Assembly (NCBI GenBank): GCA_017532025.1
Contig: JAFXJX010000014.1
Location: 1-35,284, forward strand
DNA from: Clostridia bacterium
Lineage (GTDB): Bacteria; Bacillota; Clostridia; Oscillospirales; CAG-272
Reading direction: 5' to 3'
DNA length: 35,284 nucleotides
Shown here: positions 7,485 through 16,963 of the stretch, one piece after another
How the letters are laid out: every line of letters starts with the position of its first letter
How positions within the stretch are numbered: position 1 is the first letter of the stretch
Made by a program: the position numbers and the translations under genes
Notes under the pieces: generated by a model
Database searches by the model: none
Seen by the model: the letters and a program-made list of their open reading frames with translations, nothing else
Told to the model about the DNA's origin: nothing

Positions 7485-8141
7485 TTACGCTTTCGCGCCG
7501 TTAATCGCCAGATAATTCTTAATACGGGTTACGTTTTCGGCGTTGGCTTCGTCTTCTTCCAGATACTCAATGATGTCATACACATCAACAACCGAATATA
7601 CGGGGAAACCGAATTCTTCTTCTACTTCTGCCATGGCAGACTTATCTGTCTTTCCCTTTTCCTTGCGGTCAACCATAACGAAAGTTGCGGCAACCTTAAC
7701 GTCTTCAAGAGAAGAAAGAATTGCCATGCTTTCTCTGATCGCTGTACCCGCAGTGATTACGTCTTCCACAATGACCACTTCTTCGCCTGCCTTCGGAACA
7801 TAGCCAACAAACACACCGCCTTCGCCGTGGTCTTTTGCTTCCTTGCGGTTGAAGAAGAAAGGAACATCAAGACCTTCTTTGGAAAGTGCGATTGAAGAAG
7901 AAACAGCAATCGAAATGCCCTTGTAGGCAGGACCGTAAAGAACGGTACGCTTGTTGCCTACCTTTTCAAAATATGCCTTGGCATAGAATTCGCCGAGCTT
8001 TGCAATCTGGTCGCCTGTCTTAATATCACCGGCATTGATAAAATAAGGAATCTTTCTGCCGCTCTTAGCGGTAAAATCACCAAACTTGAGAACGCCTGCA
8101 CCTTCAAGGAACTTTATAAACTCTCTTTTGTAGCCTTCCAT
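7485..8141 (-). CDS. pyrE: Orotate phosphoribosyltransferase
   Basis: PyrE joins orotate to PRPP to give OMP. The 218-residue chain has the PRPP-binding motif [13 protein letters not shown], the mobile loop with [13 protein letters not shown] and an N-terminal [16 protein letters not shown] substrate segment. I start it at the ATG 8141-8139, which has AAGGAGAG 6 bases upstream; the frame is open 7 codons further but only to a GTG without a ribosome site. It follows pyrF by 21 bases and precedes pyrB by 14, in the middle of the pyrimidine operon. Confidence 0.96.
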   Translation of the reverse strand: MEGYKREFIKFLEGAGVLKFGDFTAKSGRKIPYFINAGDIKTGDQIAKLGEFYAKAYFEKVGNKRTVLYGPAYKGISIAVSSSIALSKEGLDVPFFFNRKEAKDHGEGGVFVGYVPKAGEEVVIVEDVITAGTAIRESMAILSSLEDVKVAATFVMVDRKEKGKTDKSAMAEVEEEFGFPVYSVVDVYDIIEYLEEDEANAENVTRIKNYLAINGAKA

Positions 8142-8162
8142 TTTATTCTCTCCTTCAATCAC

Positions 8163-8861
8163 TTAGTCAACAAATTCCGCAACGCATCTTTCGTATGCGG
8201 CAACGGGGTCGGCAGCGGCTGTAATCGGTCTGCCTACCACAATATAATCCGAGCCAATCTTCTTGGCTTCAGCAGGTGTCATCACACGCTTCTGGTCACC
8301 AATGTCACCGTCAGCAAAACGAACACCGGGTGTTACTGTCACAAAATCCTTGCCGCAGGTATCGTGAACTTTGCCGGCTTCAAGCGGCGAGCATACAACA
8401 CCGTCAAGTCCCGCCTTTTTGGCATTGGCAGCATAATGCATCACCACATCAGCAATCGGCTGTTCGATCAGAAGATCTTTTCTCATGCTTTCTTCATCGG
8501 TAGAAGTCAGCTGTGTTACCGCAATCAAAATCGGACGGCTGCCGTCTTCACGGGTCAAACCTTCAATTGCCGCTTCCATCATACGAACCGTACCCGAAGC
8601 GTGCAGATTGGTCATATCAACATCAAGGCGGGAAAGAACCGCCATTGATTTTTTTACGGTATTCGGAATATCATGAAGCTTCAGGTCAAGAAAAATCTTG
8701 TGACCTCTCTTCTTGATTTCGCGAACAATCGAAGGACCTTCCGCGTAATAAAGTTCCATACCGATTTTTACAAAAGGCTTTCTGCCTGTAAATTTGTCAA
8801 GAAATGCAAATGTCTTTTCAGCACTGTCAAAATCACACGCAATGATAACGTCTCTTCCCAT
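8163..8861 (-). CDS. pyrF: Orotidine 5'-phosphate decarboxylase
   Basis: PyrF decarboxylates OMP to UMP, the last step of the pathway. The 232-residue chain carries the catalytic motif [11 protein letters not shown] (residues 59-69), with Lys61, Asp64 and Asp59, and the phosphate-binding end [13 protein letters not shown]. The length is that of the short group 1 enzymes. Its ATG shares one base with the pyrD stop (8861), so the two are probably translated together. Confidence 0.96.
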   Translation of the reverse strand: MGRDVIIACDFDSAEKTFAFLDKFTGRKPFVKIGMELYYAEGPSIVREIKKRGHKIFLDLKLHDIPNTVKKSMAVLSRLDVDMTNLHASGTVRMMEAAIEGLTREDGSRPILIAVTQLTSTDEESMRKDLLIEQPIADVVMHYAANAKKAGLDGVVCSPLEAGKVHDTCGKDFVTVTPGVRFADGDIGDQKRVMTPAEAKKIGSDYIVVGRPITAAADPVAAYERCVAEFVD

Positions 8862-9772
8862 TACTGTACTCCTCCAATGATTTCACTTAATGAATTGATT
8901 CTGTATTTTTCCATCACGCGGGGCAAATCGTTGATAATATCGCGGCAAGCATAGGGGTTAATTAAGTTGGCAGCGCCCACTTCTACAGCGGTAGCACCGG
9001 CAAGCATCATTTCAATCACATCCTCGGCAGAGGAAACACCGCCCATGCCCACAACGGGAATCTTAACCGCGTTTGCCACCTGATATACCATGCGAACCGC
9101 CACGGGAAAAATAGCGCTTCCCGAAAAGCCGCCCATCTTATTGGCAATCACGGGTTTTCTTGTTTTCAGATCAATACGCATGCCAAGCAGTGTATTGATC
9201 AAGCTGATACCGTCAGCACCTGCTTCTTCGCACGCCTTTGCGATCGAAACAATATCGGTCACGTTAGGCGAAAGCTTGATGATAACCGGTTTGGTTGTCA
9301 CTTTTTTCACAGCGCGTGTCACCGATGCGGCAGCTTCGGGAGATGTACCAAAACTCATACCGCCACCGTGAACATTCGGGCAGCTGACATTCACTTCAAG
9401 CCATCCCACCTGATCACACGCGTCAAGCTTTTCACAGGTATATGCATAATCTTCAATGGCAAATCCGCTGACATTCGCCATCACTTTTTTGTTAAAACAC
9501 TTAGCAAGCTTGGGAAGCTCTTCGGAAATGACCTTTTCCACACCGGGATTCTGAAGCCCAACCGCATTGATCATGCCCATGGAACACTCAGCAATACGAG
9601 GCGTTGGATTTCCAAAACGAGGATCCTTGGTCGTTCCTTTAAAGGAAAACGTACCCAACAGATTGATATCATATACTTCCGCAAATTCATAACCGAAGCC
9701 AAATGTACCGCTTGCGGGAATGATCGGATTGTCAAGCTCGATGCCACAGAGATTCACTTTCATTTCTGCCAT
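8861..9772 (-). CDS. pyrD: Dihydroorotate dehydrogenase 1B, catalytic subunit
   Basis: This FMN enzyme oxidises dihydroorotate to orotate and passes the electrons to PyrK and then NAD+. The chain has 303 residues when started at the ATG 9772-9770, which follows AGGGGGAG. The active-site base is the cysteine in [11 protein letters not shown] (about residue 131), the mark of class 1 enzymes. FMN-binding motifs such as [11 protein letters not shown] and [16 protein letters not shown] are present. The first 13 bases overlap the end of pyrK, in line with a PyrD-PyrK heterotetramer. Confidence 0.95.
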   Translation of the reverse strand: MAEMKVNLCGIELDNPIIPASGTFGFGYEFAEVYDINLLGTFSFKGTTKDPRFGNPTPRIAECSMGMINAVGLQNPGVEKVISEELPKLAKCFNKKVMANVSGFAIEDYAYTCEKLDACDQVGWLEVNVSCPNVHGGGMSFGTSPEAAASVTRAVKKVTTKPVIIKLSPNVTDIVSIAKACEEAGADGISLINTLLGMRIDLKTRKPVIANKMGGFSGSAIFPVAVRMVYQVANAVKIPVVGMGGVSSAEDVIEMMLAGATAVEVGAANLINPYACRDIINDLPRVMEKYRINSLSEIIGGVQ

Positions 9773-10506
9773 AAAATCTCCCCCTTCACAAGCACAGGAC
9801 CTTCTTTGCAAATTCTCTTGTATCCTGTAATTGTTTTACAGGAACATCCCATGCAAGCACCAAAACCGCATCCCATTCTTTCTTCAAAGCTGAACTGTCC
9901 GCTTGTCGTAGAAGCGTTGTAGATCGCCCTCAGCATCGGTTCGGGACCGCAAGTGTAAAAATAGGTGTAGGGCTTGTCCGCCATCACGGTGGTGACAAAA
10001 CCTTTTGTTCCATAAGAGCCGTCAACCGTCGTTACGGTAACGTCTGCACCGAGCGCCTTGAATTCTTCCTCATAGAAAACTTCTTCTTTGGTATTGAAAC
10101 CAAGAATCACGCGTACCTGTTTGCCCTCTGCTATCAGCTTCTTGGCAAGCATATACAAAGGCGGAACACCAACACCACCGCCCAGAAGAAGCGGTGCTTC
10201 TCCTGAGCAGGATGTATCATAGCCGTTTCCAAGCTGTGTTAAAACGTCAAGTGTTGTACCGGTGGGAAGCGTTGCCATCTTTTCTGTGCCTTTTCCCACA
10301 ACCTTATACAAAATGACAATAGCTTTTTCCGAATCGGTATCAATCACGTCGCATACCGAAATCGGACGACGAAGATAATAACCGTCAAGCAAAATATTGA
10401 TAAACTGTCCGCAAGCAACGCCTGTAACATCACCGGCAAGCTTCATGCGATAAACAGAAGATGTCAGCGCCATGTTTTCGGTTACAGTATAAAAACCTTG
10501 TTTCAT
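9760..10506 (-). CDS. pyrK: Dihydroorotate dehydrogenase 1B, electron-transfer subunit
   Basis: PyrK carries FAD and a 2Fe-2S cluster and links PyrD to NAD+. The 248 residues show an FAD domain with LRRPISVCD, an NAD-binding motif LLLGGGVGVPPLYMLA and a C-terminal iron-sulfur loop with ligands Cys213, Cys218, Cys221 and Cys233 (CGFGACMGC then C). The gene starts 12 bases after carB; its ribosome site is a run of eight G's. Confidence 0.95.
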   Translation of the reverse strand: MKQGFYTVTENMALTSSVYRMKLAGDVTGVACGQFINILLDGYYLRRPISVCDVIDTDSEKAIVILYKVVGKGTEKMATLPTGTTLDVLTQLGNGYDTSCSGEAPLLLGGGVGVPPLYMLAKKLIAEGKQVRVILGFNTKEEVFYEEEFKALGADVTVTTVDGSYGTKGFVTTVMADKPYTYFYTCGPEPMLRAIYNASTTSGQFSFEERMGCGFGACMGCSCKTITGYKRICKEGPVLVKGEILWQK

Positions 10507-10518
10507 CTTGCCCCCCCC
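10507..10518 (-). promoter_or_regulatory. Ribosome site of pyrK made of a G8 run
   Basis: Between the carB stop and the pyrK ATG the minus strand is G8 followed by CAAG. The whole intergenic region is 12 bases, so the G run is the only possible Shine-Dalgarno element. Homopolymers of this length slip during replication. Confidence 0.7.
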
Positions 10519-13500
10519 TTATGCATCGATTGTCGAAATGCAGAGAGTGGTTTCCTCCAGAACATCAAGAAGCACGTGAACGGTATCAAGAGAGGTGAAC
10601 ATGGTCACATTGTTTTCGGTGGCACTCTTACGAATCTCGTAACCGTCACTCTGCGAGCCGGTTGCCGCGTCGCTTGTGTTGATCACATATGCGATATGAC
10701 CCTGACGGATCGAATCATAGATTTCGTCACTACCCTCACCAATCTTCTTCAAAACGTGTGTGCGAATACCGTTCTTTTTCAAGAACTCAGCTGTACCTGC
10801 AGTTGCTTCAATGTTAAAGCCGAGGTTGTAGAAGCGACGAATCAAAGGAAGCGCTTCTTCTTTATCTTTATCAGCAATGGTAGCAAATACCGTTCCGTAG
10901 TTCTGCAGGTGCATACCCGAAGCCTGAAGCGCTTTGTAAAGCGCACGATTCAACTTGTCGTCATAACCGATGGCTTCACCCGTGGACTTCATTTCGGGAG
11001 AGAGGTAAGCGTCAAGACCGTGAATCTTGTTAAAGGAGAAGACAGGAACTTTTACATACCATCTCTTCTTTTCTTCGGGATAAATATCAAAGATTCCCTG
11101 CTCCTTCAAGGTCTTGCCCATGATCACTTCGGTTGCAATGTCAGCAAGAGAGTAGCCGGTCGATTTGGAAAGGAACGGAACCGTTCTCGAAGAACGGGGA
11201 TTTACTTCAATGATAAATACGTTATCGTCTTTATCAACAATAAACTGAATGTTGAAAAGACCAACAATGCCAAGACCGAGACCAAGCTTCTTCGCATAGG
11301 TCAGAATCGTTCCCTTTACCTTGTTCGAAATGCTGAAGGAAGGATATACGCTGATCGAGTCACCCGAGTGAATACCGGTTCTTTCAACAAGCTCCATGAT
11401 ACCGGGAATGAACACGTCGCGACCGTCGCAGATAGCATCCACTTCCACTTCTTTACCGCTGATATACTTGTCAACGAGAACAGGCTTGTCCTCATCAATT
11501 TCAACAGCAGTCTTAAGGTAGTGGCGAAGCTGTGCTTCGTTGGCAACGATCTGCATCGCACGTCCGCCAAGCACAAACGAAGGACGAACCAAAACGGGAT
11601 AGCCGATCGCAGCAGCCGTCGCCACGCCGTCCTCAATCTTGGTCACAGCCTTGCCCTGCGGCTGAGGAATGTTAAGCTCGCGCAAGATTTTTTCAAACAT
11701 ATCGCGGTTTTCAGCGCGGTCAATCGCAGCACAGTCTGTACCAACAATCTTAACACCTCTCTTGTCAAGCGGTTCGGCAAGGTTAATTGCTGTCTGACCG
11801 CCAAGAGAAGCAATCACGCCCTCGGGATTTTCAAACTCGAGGATGTTCATCACATCTTCCGGTGTAAGGGGTTCAAAGTAAAGCTTATCGCTTGTGGTAT
11901 AATCTGTTGAAACCGTTTCGGGGTTGTTGTTGATGATAATCGCTTCGTAGCCCGAGTTCTTAATGGTTGTCACAGCGTGAACGGTGGAATAGTCAAATTC
12001 AACGCCCTGACCGATACGAATCGGACCTGCACCCAAAACAACAAGTTTTTTGGAGTCTGTCAGAATCGAATCATTTTTACCCGAATAAGACGAGTAGAAG
12101 TAAGGAATATACGCACCGGTGTGCAGGGTGTCAACCATACGGAAAACAGGCTTAATGCCGTTTTGTTTTCTCATGTCCGAAACTTCAAGTTCGGAAACAC
12201 CCCAAATTTTCGCAATATATTTATCCGAGAAGCCCATTTTCTTGGCAGCCACAAGGCTTTCAAGTGTTTTATCTTCAAGCTTCTTTTCAGCTTCCACAAT
12301 GCGTGCGATGGCTTCCAAGAAATAGCGTGTGATCTTTGTCACATCGTAAATGGTGTCAAGTGATACACCAAGACGGATCGCCTGCGTTACGGCAAAAATA
12401 TTGTCATAACGGAAATCCTTCATATAGGCAAGAAGCTCGTCCCCCGACATCGAATCGAACTTCGCAAGATGGAGATGGCAAACACCAATCTCAAGCGAAC
12501 GCACCGATTTCAAGAGACACTCTTCAAGATTAGAGCCGATACCCATAACCTCGCCCGTAGCCTTCATCTGTGTACCGAGAAGATTCGAGGCATTGGTGAA
12601 CTTATCAAACGGGAAACGGGGGAACTTCGCAACGATATAATCAAGCTGAGGCTCCATCGAACCCTTGCCGCCTGCCACTTCAATCTCGTCAAGTGTCATA
12701 CCAACTGCAATCTTAGCCGTTACTCTTGCAATCGGGTAACCCGACGCCTTAGAAGCAAGCGCAGACGAACGCGATACACGGGGATTGACTTCAATCAGAT
12801 AATACTCGCTGGTTTCGGGATTCAGAGCAAACTGTACGTTGCATCCGCCTTCGATCTTGAGTTCACGAATGATCTTGATTGCCGAATCGTTCAGCATCTT
12901 AAGATCGTGATCGTTCAGTGTGAGGATAGGTGCCACAACGATCGAGTCACCCGTGTGAATACCAACAGGGTCAATATTTTCCATGCCGCAAATGGTAATG
13001 GCACGGTCAGAAGAGTCACGCATAACCTCAAATTCAATTTCCTTGTAGCCGCGAACACTCTTTTCAATCAAAACCTGATGTACCGGAGAAAGCTTAAAGC
13101 CGTTTCTGCCGATTTCAATCAGTTCTTCTTCGTTGTAGGCAAAGCCGCCACCCGTACCGCCAAGAGTAAAGGCAGGACGGAGAACAACGGGATAACCAAT
13201 CCTTGCCGCGGCCGCTTTGGCTTCTTCAAGATTGTATGTGATCTCGGAAGGAATGGTGGGCTCGCCGATCGATTGGCAAAGTTCCTTGAACAATTCACGG
13301 TCCTCTGCACGTTCAATACTTTCACTGGGTGTGCCGAGAAGCTCAACGTGGCATTCTTTCAAAACGCCTTTTTTCTCAAGTTGCATCGCAAGGTTAAGAC
13401 CTGTCTGTCCGCCAATACCGGGAACAATCGCATCAGGTCTTTCATAGCGAAGAATTTTAGCAACATACTCAAGCGTCAAAGGCTCCATATAAACCTTGTC

Positions 13501-13683
13501 AGCAATGGTAGTATCCGTCATAATGGTAGCGGGATTGGAGTTTACAAGAACAACCTCGTACCCTTCTTCCTTGAGCGCAAGACAAGCCTGCGTTCCGGCG
13601 TAGTCAAATTCAGCTGCTTGTCCGATTACAATAGGACCAGAGCCGATAATCAGAATCTTTTTCAGATCAGATCTTTTTGCCAT
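10519..13683 (-). CDS. carB: Carbamoyl-phosphate synthase large subunit
   Basis: CarB makes carbamoyl phosphate from bicarbonate, two ATP and ammonia. The 1054 residues cover both halves: each has a pre-ATP-grasp region and an ATP-grasp fold (IIGSGPIVIGQAAEFDY near residue 11 and VLGAGPIRIGQGVEFDYS near residue 560), with a C-terminal allosteric domain. The length is normal. Ammonia usually comes from the glutaminase subunit CarA, but no carA lies before, after or elsewhere in the window. The ATG at 13683 has GGAGG upstream. It is 36 bases after pyrC and 12 before pyrK. Confidence 0.97.
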   Translation of the reverse strand: MAKRSDLKKILIIGSGPIVIGQAAEFDYAGTQACLALKEEGYEVVLVNSNPATIMTDTTIADKVYMEPLTLEYVAKILRYERPDAIVPGIGGQTGLNLAMQLEKKGVLKECHVELLGTPSESIERAEDRELFKELCQSIGEPTIPSEITYNLEEAKAAAARIGYPVVLRPAFTLGGTGGGFAYNEEELIEIGRNGFKLSPVHQVLIEKSVRGYKEIEFEVMRDSSDRAITICGMENIDPVGIHTGDSIVVAPILTLNDHDLKMLNDSAIKIIRELKIEGGCNVQFALNPETSEYYLIEVNPRVSRSSALASKASGYPIARVTAKIAVGMTLDEIEVAGGKGSMEPQLDYIVAKFPRFPFDKFTNASNLLGTQMKATGEVMGIGSNLEECLLKSVRSLEIGVCHLHLAKFDSMSGDELLAYMKDFRYDNIFAVTQAIRLGVSLDTIYDVTKITRYFLEAIARIVEAEKKLEDKTLESLVAAKKMGFSDKYIAKIWGVSELEVSDMRKQNGIKPVFRMVDTLHTGAYIPYFYSSYSGKNDSILTDSKKLVVLGAGPIRIGQGVEFDYSTVHAVTTIKNSGYEAIIINNNPETVSTDYTTSDKLYFEPLTPEDVMNILEFENPEGVIASLGGQTAINLAEPLDKRGVKIVGTDCAAIDRAENRDMFEKILRELNIPQPQGKAVTKIEDGVATAAAIGYPVLVRPSFVLGGRAMQIVANEAQLRHYLKTAVEIDEDKPVLVDKYISGKEVEVDAICDGRDVFIPGIMELVERTGIHSGDSISVYPSFSISNKVKGTILTYAKKLGLGLGIVGLFNIQFIVDKDDNVFIIEVNPRSSRTVPFLSKSTGYSLADIATEVIMGKTLKEQGIFDIYPEEKKRWYVKVPVFSFNKIHGLDAYLSPEMKSTGEAIGYDDKLNRALYKALQASGMHLQNYGTVFATIADKDKEEALPLIRRFYNLGFNIEATAGTAEFLKKNGIRTHVLKKIGEGSDEIYDSIRQGHIAYVINTSDAATGSQSDGYEIRKSATENNVTMFTSLDTVHVLLDVLEETTLCISTIDA

Positions 13684-13719
13684 GTTGATGCCTCCTCTAA
13701 CAATCGAATCTATATAAAT

Positions 13720-14922
13720 TTATTTTTGATAAATGATTTTTCCGTCAATCACAGTCAGGTAATTGACACCGTACAGCGTCTCACCGGCAAACGGTGTTGC
13801 ACGTCCTTTGGACAAGAACTCTTCGGGATTGACGGTGAAAGCTTCTTCAAGCTTCCAAACCGAAAAGCTGTTTTTGTCCGGAATACCAAAACGCTTTCTC
13901 GGGTTGATCGCCATAAGCTCGATCAGCTTTTCAAGTGTTAAAACCCCCGACTTGACAAGGTGAGTGTACATAACGGCAAATGCGGTTTCAAGACCCACAA
14001 TACCAAACGCACTCTTTTCAAGACCTCTTGATTTTTCTTCCTCGGAATGCGGCGCATGGTCGGTTGCGATCATATCGATCGTACCGTCGAGAATACCTGC
14101 CACAAGCGCTTCCCTGTCTTTTTTGCCGCGAAGCGGAGGATTCATTTTGAATCTGCCCTCTTCTTTAAGATCAGAATCATCCATCACCAAATAATGCGGC
14201 GCGGTTTCACAGGTCACATCAAGCCCATCCGCTTTTGCCTTACGGATCAATTCCACTGTTTCTTTTGCGGAAATGTGGCAAACATGGTACGCGCACCCTG
14301 TTTTGCGTACAAGCTCAATGTCTCTTGCCACCTGTGCATATTCGCTTTCGGAGCAGATCCCGCGGTGTCCGTGCGCTTTGGCATATTCACCGTCGTGAAT
14401 ATATCCGCCTTTCAAAAGGCTGTTGACTTCACAGTGTGCCACAATCACCTTTCCGAGCGCTTTTGCTTTTCGCATAGCAGCTTCCATCATGTCATCACTC
14501 TGCACGCCTCTGCCATCATCCGAAAAGCCAAGTGTGTAAGATGCAAGCGCATCCATGTCGGAAAGACACTCTCCTTTTTGCCCAACCGTAATAGCGGCAT
14601 AAGGATAAATATCAATCGTCGCATCCTTCTCGATCAAAACAAGCTGTTCCTTCATGTGTTCAACCGAATCAGGCACAGGGTTCAAATTGGGCATGGTGCA
14701 CACAGCGGTATAACCACCCCTTGCAGCAGATGCCGATCCCGTTGCAATCGTTTCTTTATAAGAAAAGCCCGGCTCACGAAAATGCACATGCACATCGCAA
14801 AAACCGGGAAAAATAACATATTCAGGAGAAGAAAAGGCAGTAATTCCCATAGTGGACAGAACAGTCTCTGCCATGGGAGCAATCGTAGTATCGTTCATAA
14901 AAAATTTCTTCAGTTTGCTCAT
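13720..14922 (-). CDS. pyrC: Dihydroorotase
   Basis: Dihydroorotase closes carbamoyl aspartate to dihydroorotate. The 400-residue chain is the long, class I bacterial type, an amidohydrolase barrel with metal ligands His45 and His47 in FCDVHVHFREPG, a His in VIVAHCE, CHIS and the catalytic Asp in ATDHAPHS. The start is the ATG 14922-14920 with AAGGAG 8 bases before it. The frame stays open for 44 more codons upstream, but that stretch holds the leader terminator hairpin. It is the first gene of the pyr-gua operon. Confidence 0.95.
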   Translation of the reverse strand: MSKLKKFFMNDTTIAPMAETVLSTMGITAFSSPEYVIFPGFCDVHVHFREPGFSYKETIATGSASAARGGYTAVCTMPNLNPVPDSVEHMKEQLVLIEKDATIDIYPYAAITVGQKGECLSDMDALASYTLGFSDDGRGVQSDDMMEAAMRKAKALGKVIVAHCEVNSLLKGGYIHDGEYAKAHGHRGICSESEYAQVARDIELVRKTGCAYHVCHISAKETVELIRKAKADGLDVTCETAPHYLVMDDSDLKEEGRFKMNPPLRGKKDREALVAGILDGTIDMIATDHAPHSEEEKSRGLEKSAFGIVGLETAFAVMYTHLVKSGVLTLEKLIELMAINPRKRFGIPDKNSFSVWKLEEAFTVNPEEFLSKGRATPFAGETLYGVNYLTVIDGKIIYQK

Positions 14923-14965
14923 GAAACAATCTCCTTTTCCTGTTGGTTGTATAAACAAATATAAC

Positions 14966-14992
14966 AAAAAAGCCTGTCGTTTTGACAAGACT
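14966..14992 (-). terminator. Terminator hairpin in the pyrC leader (candidate attenuator)
   Basis: On the minus strand a GUCUUGUC stem pairs with GACAGGC around the loop AAAAC with one bulge, followed directly by T6. It lies between the operon promoter and pyrC, so transcription must read through it. That layout points to attenuation. I see no match to the PyrR-binding loop consensus and no pyrR in the window. Confidence 0.6.
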
Positions 14993-15034
14993 TGGGTCTG
15001 CCTTGCCGCCACAATCGGAAGAAAGGTTTTCTCT

Positions 15035-15072
15035 GCTGAAGCAAGTGAAAACAAACACTCGAAAGCTTCAGC
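15035..15072 (-). promoter_or_regulatory. Long 5' hairpin of the pyrC leader RNA
   Basis: An 8-bp outer stem (GCTGAAGC with GCTTCAGC) and an inner GAGTG/CACTT stem form a hairpin that begins about 8 bases after the predicted start of transcription. It may protect the 5' end or form part of a regulatory fold with the downstream terminator. Confidence 0.5.
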
Positions 15073-15086
15073 ACGATATTTGATTT

Positions 15087-15115
15087 ATTATAGCATTGAT
15101 CGACATTTTTGTCAA
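15087..15115 (-). promoter_or_regulatory. Sigma-A promoter of the pyr-gua operon
   Basis: On the minus strand TTGACA (15115-15110) and TATAAT (15092-15087) match the consensus fully and are 17 bases apart. The start would be near 15080, leaving a leader of about 158 bases before pyrC. Confidence 0.88.
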
Positions 15116-15205
15116 GAGATGCGCACTATCTTTTTGTGAAAATATCAAACAAAAATCCTTGTCGTTTATGTTCAAAATAACAAAGATTTTCCCTTGTATC
15201 AAGAC

Positions 15206-15247
15206 AAAAATACCGAGGAAAACATGATGAATTTCCTCGGTATTTTT
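15206..15247. terminator. Bidirectional terminator at the end of the purine operon
   Basis: A perfect 16-bp inverted repeat (15206-15221 with 15232-15247) with a 10-base loop lies 15 bases after the fhs stop. The A5 and T6 runs form the ends of the stem and give U tracts. It separates the purine operon from the pyr-gua promoter about 90 bases downstream. Confidence 0.88.
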
Positions 15248-15261
15248 TCATTGATTCAAAA

Positions 15262-16935
15262 TCAGAACAAACCGGAAATCTTTCCGTTCGAATCCACGTC
15301 GATCTTTTCAGCAGCGGGAACTTTGGGAAGACCGGGCATCGTCATAATGTCGCCGGTAAGAGCCACGATAAAGCCCGCGCCTGCAGAAACCTTAACCTGA
15401 CGAACGGTTACAGTAAAGCCTGTGGGTGCGCCAAGCTTGGTCATATCATCCGAGAAGCTGTACTGCGTCTTGGCCATGCAGACAGGCATCTTGTCAAAAC
15501 CAAGCGCTGTCAGTCTGTCAATTTCCTTCTTGGCAGCAGGAGCAAAGATCACACCGTCACCACCGTAAACGCGGGTAACGATCGCTTCAATCTTCTTTTC
15601 GATGGTTGCATCCAGCTCATAGCTGAAGGAAAAATCATTCTTTTCTTCGCAAAGACGAACCACTTCTTCAGCAAGAGCCATACCGCCCTTGCCGCCGTCA
15701 GCCCATACAGTGGAAAGAACTACGTTAACACCCAGAGCCTTGCACTTCTCAATGACGAGATTGATTTCGGCATCGGTATCGGTCGGGAAACGGTTAACAG
15801 CCACAACGCAAGGAAGCTTGTAAACGTTCTTGATGTTGGAAACGTGACGGAGGAGGTTGGGAATACCTGCTTCAAGTGCAGACAGATTCTCAGAACCGAG
15901 TTCAGTCTTGGGCATACCGCCGTGCATCTTAAGCGCACGAACCGTAGCAACCATAACAACCGCATCGGGATTGAGGCCTGCGTAACGGCACTTGATATCA
16001 AGGAACTTCTCTGCACCGAGGTCAGCGCCGAAGCCGGCTTCGGTAACAGCGTAGTCACCAAGCTTCATTGCCATCTTGGTGGCAATGACCGAGTTACAGC
16101 CGTGTGCAATGTTAGCGAAAGGACCGCCGTGAACAAATGCAGGCGTACCTTCGAGAGTCTGAACAAGGTTAGGCTTCAGAGCATCCTTCAAAAGAGCTGC
16201 CATAGCGCCAACAGCGTTCAAGTCACCTGCGGTAACAGGCTTTTCATCGTAGGTATAAGCAACCACAATGCGGGAAAGACGAGCCTTGAGGTCATCAATC
16301 GAGTTCGCAAGGCAGAATACAGCCATGATTTCGGAGGCAACCGTAATATCAAAGCCGTCTTCACGGGGTGTACCGTTGACTCTGCCGCCAACGCCGTCCA
16401 CAACAAAACGAAGCTGACGGTCATTCATGTCAACGCAACGCTTCCAAGTGATGCGACGAGGGTCAATGCCGAGCTTGTTACCCTGATAAATGTGGTTATC
16501 AAGCATAGCAGCAAGAAGATTGTTTGCAGCACCAATGGCGTGGAAGTCGCCTGTAAAGTGGAGGTTGATGTCTTCCATCGGAACAACCTGTGCATAACCG
16601 CCACCTGCAGCGCCGCCCTTAACACCGAATACAGGGCCGAGAGAAGGCTCGCGGAGAGCTACCACAACATTCTTGCCAATGCGGCGCAGACCGTCGGAAA
16701 GACCGATGGTTGTGGTGGTTTTGCCCTCACCCGCAGGGGTGGGAGTGATAGCTGTAACAAGAATCAGCTTGCCGTTCTTACGTTCACTTTCATTGAGCAG
16801 CGCGTAGTCAACTTTTGCTTTGTACTTGCCATATTGCTCCATATATTTTTCATCAACACCTGCCACCTTTGCAATTTCGGTAATAGGTTTCATTTCTGTT
16901 GCCTGAGCAATTTCAATATCGGAAAGATATGCCAT
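15262..16935 (-). CDS. fhs: Formate-tetrahydrofolate ligase
   Basis: The enzyme joins formate to tetrahydrofolate with ATP to give 10-formyl-tetrahydrofolate. The 557-residue length and the nucleotide loop [13 protein letters not shown] (from residue 66) are typical, as are [22 protein letters not shown] and [16 protein letters not shown]. As the last gene of the purine operon it supplies the formyl donor used by PurN and by the AICAR transformylase encoded upstream. A ribosome site AAGGAG precedes the ATG, 28 bases after purL. Confidence 0.97.
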   Translation of the reverse strand: MAYLSDIEIAQATEMKPITEIAKVAGVDEKYMEQYGKYKAKVDYALLNESERKNGKLILVTAITPTPAGEGKTTTTIGLSDGLRRIGKNVVVALREPSLGPVFGVKGGAAGGGYAQVVPMEDINLHFTGDFHAIGAANNLLAAMLDNHIYQGNKLGIDPRRITWKRCVDMNDRQLRFVVDGVGGRVNGTPREDGFDITVASEIMAVFCLANSIDDLKARLSRIVVAYTYDEKPVTAGDLNAVGAMAALLKDALKPNLVQTLEGTPAFVHGGPFANIAHGCNSVIATKMAMKLGDYAVTEAGFGADLGAEKFLDIKCRYAGLNPDAVVMVATVRALKMHGGMPKTELGSENLSALEAGIPNLLRHVSNIKNVYKLPCVVAVNRFPTDTDAEINLVIEKCKALGVNVVLSTVWADGGKGGMALAEEVVRLCEEKNDFSFSYELDATIEKKIEAIVTRVYGGDGVIFAPAAKKEIDRLTALGFDKMPVCMAKTQYSFSDDMTKLGAPTGFTVTVRQVKVSAGAGFIVALTGDIMTMPGLPKVPAAEKIDVDSNGKISGLF

Positions 16936-16963
16936 TTCTGAGAAATCTCCTTGTTTATGTTAA

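Noticed and set aside
14923..15054. Longer N-terminus of PyrC (44 extra residues)
   Set aside because: The extension begins at a TTG without a ribosome site and runs across the leader terminator; the ATG at 14922 has AAGGAG.
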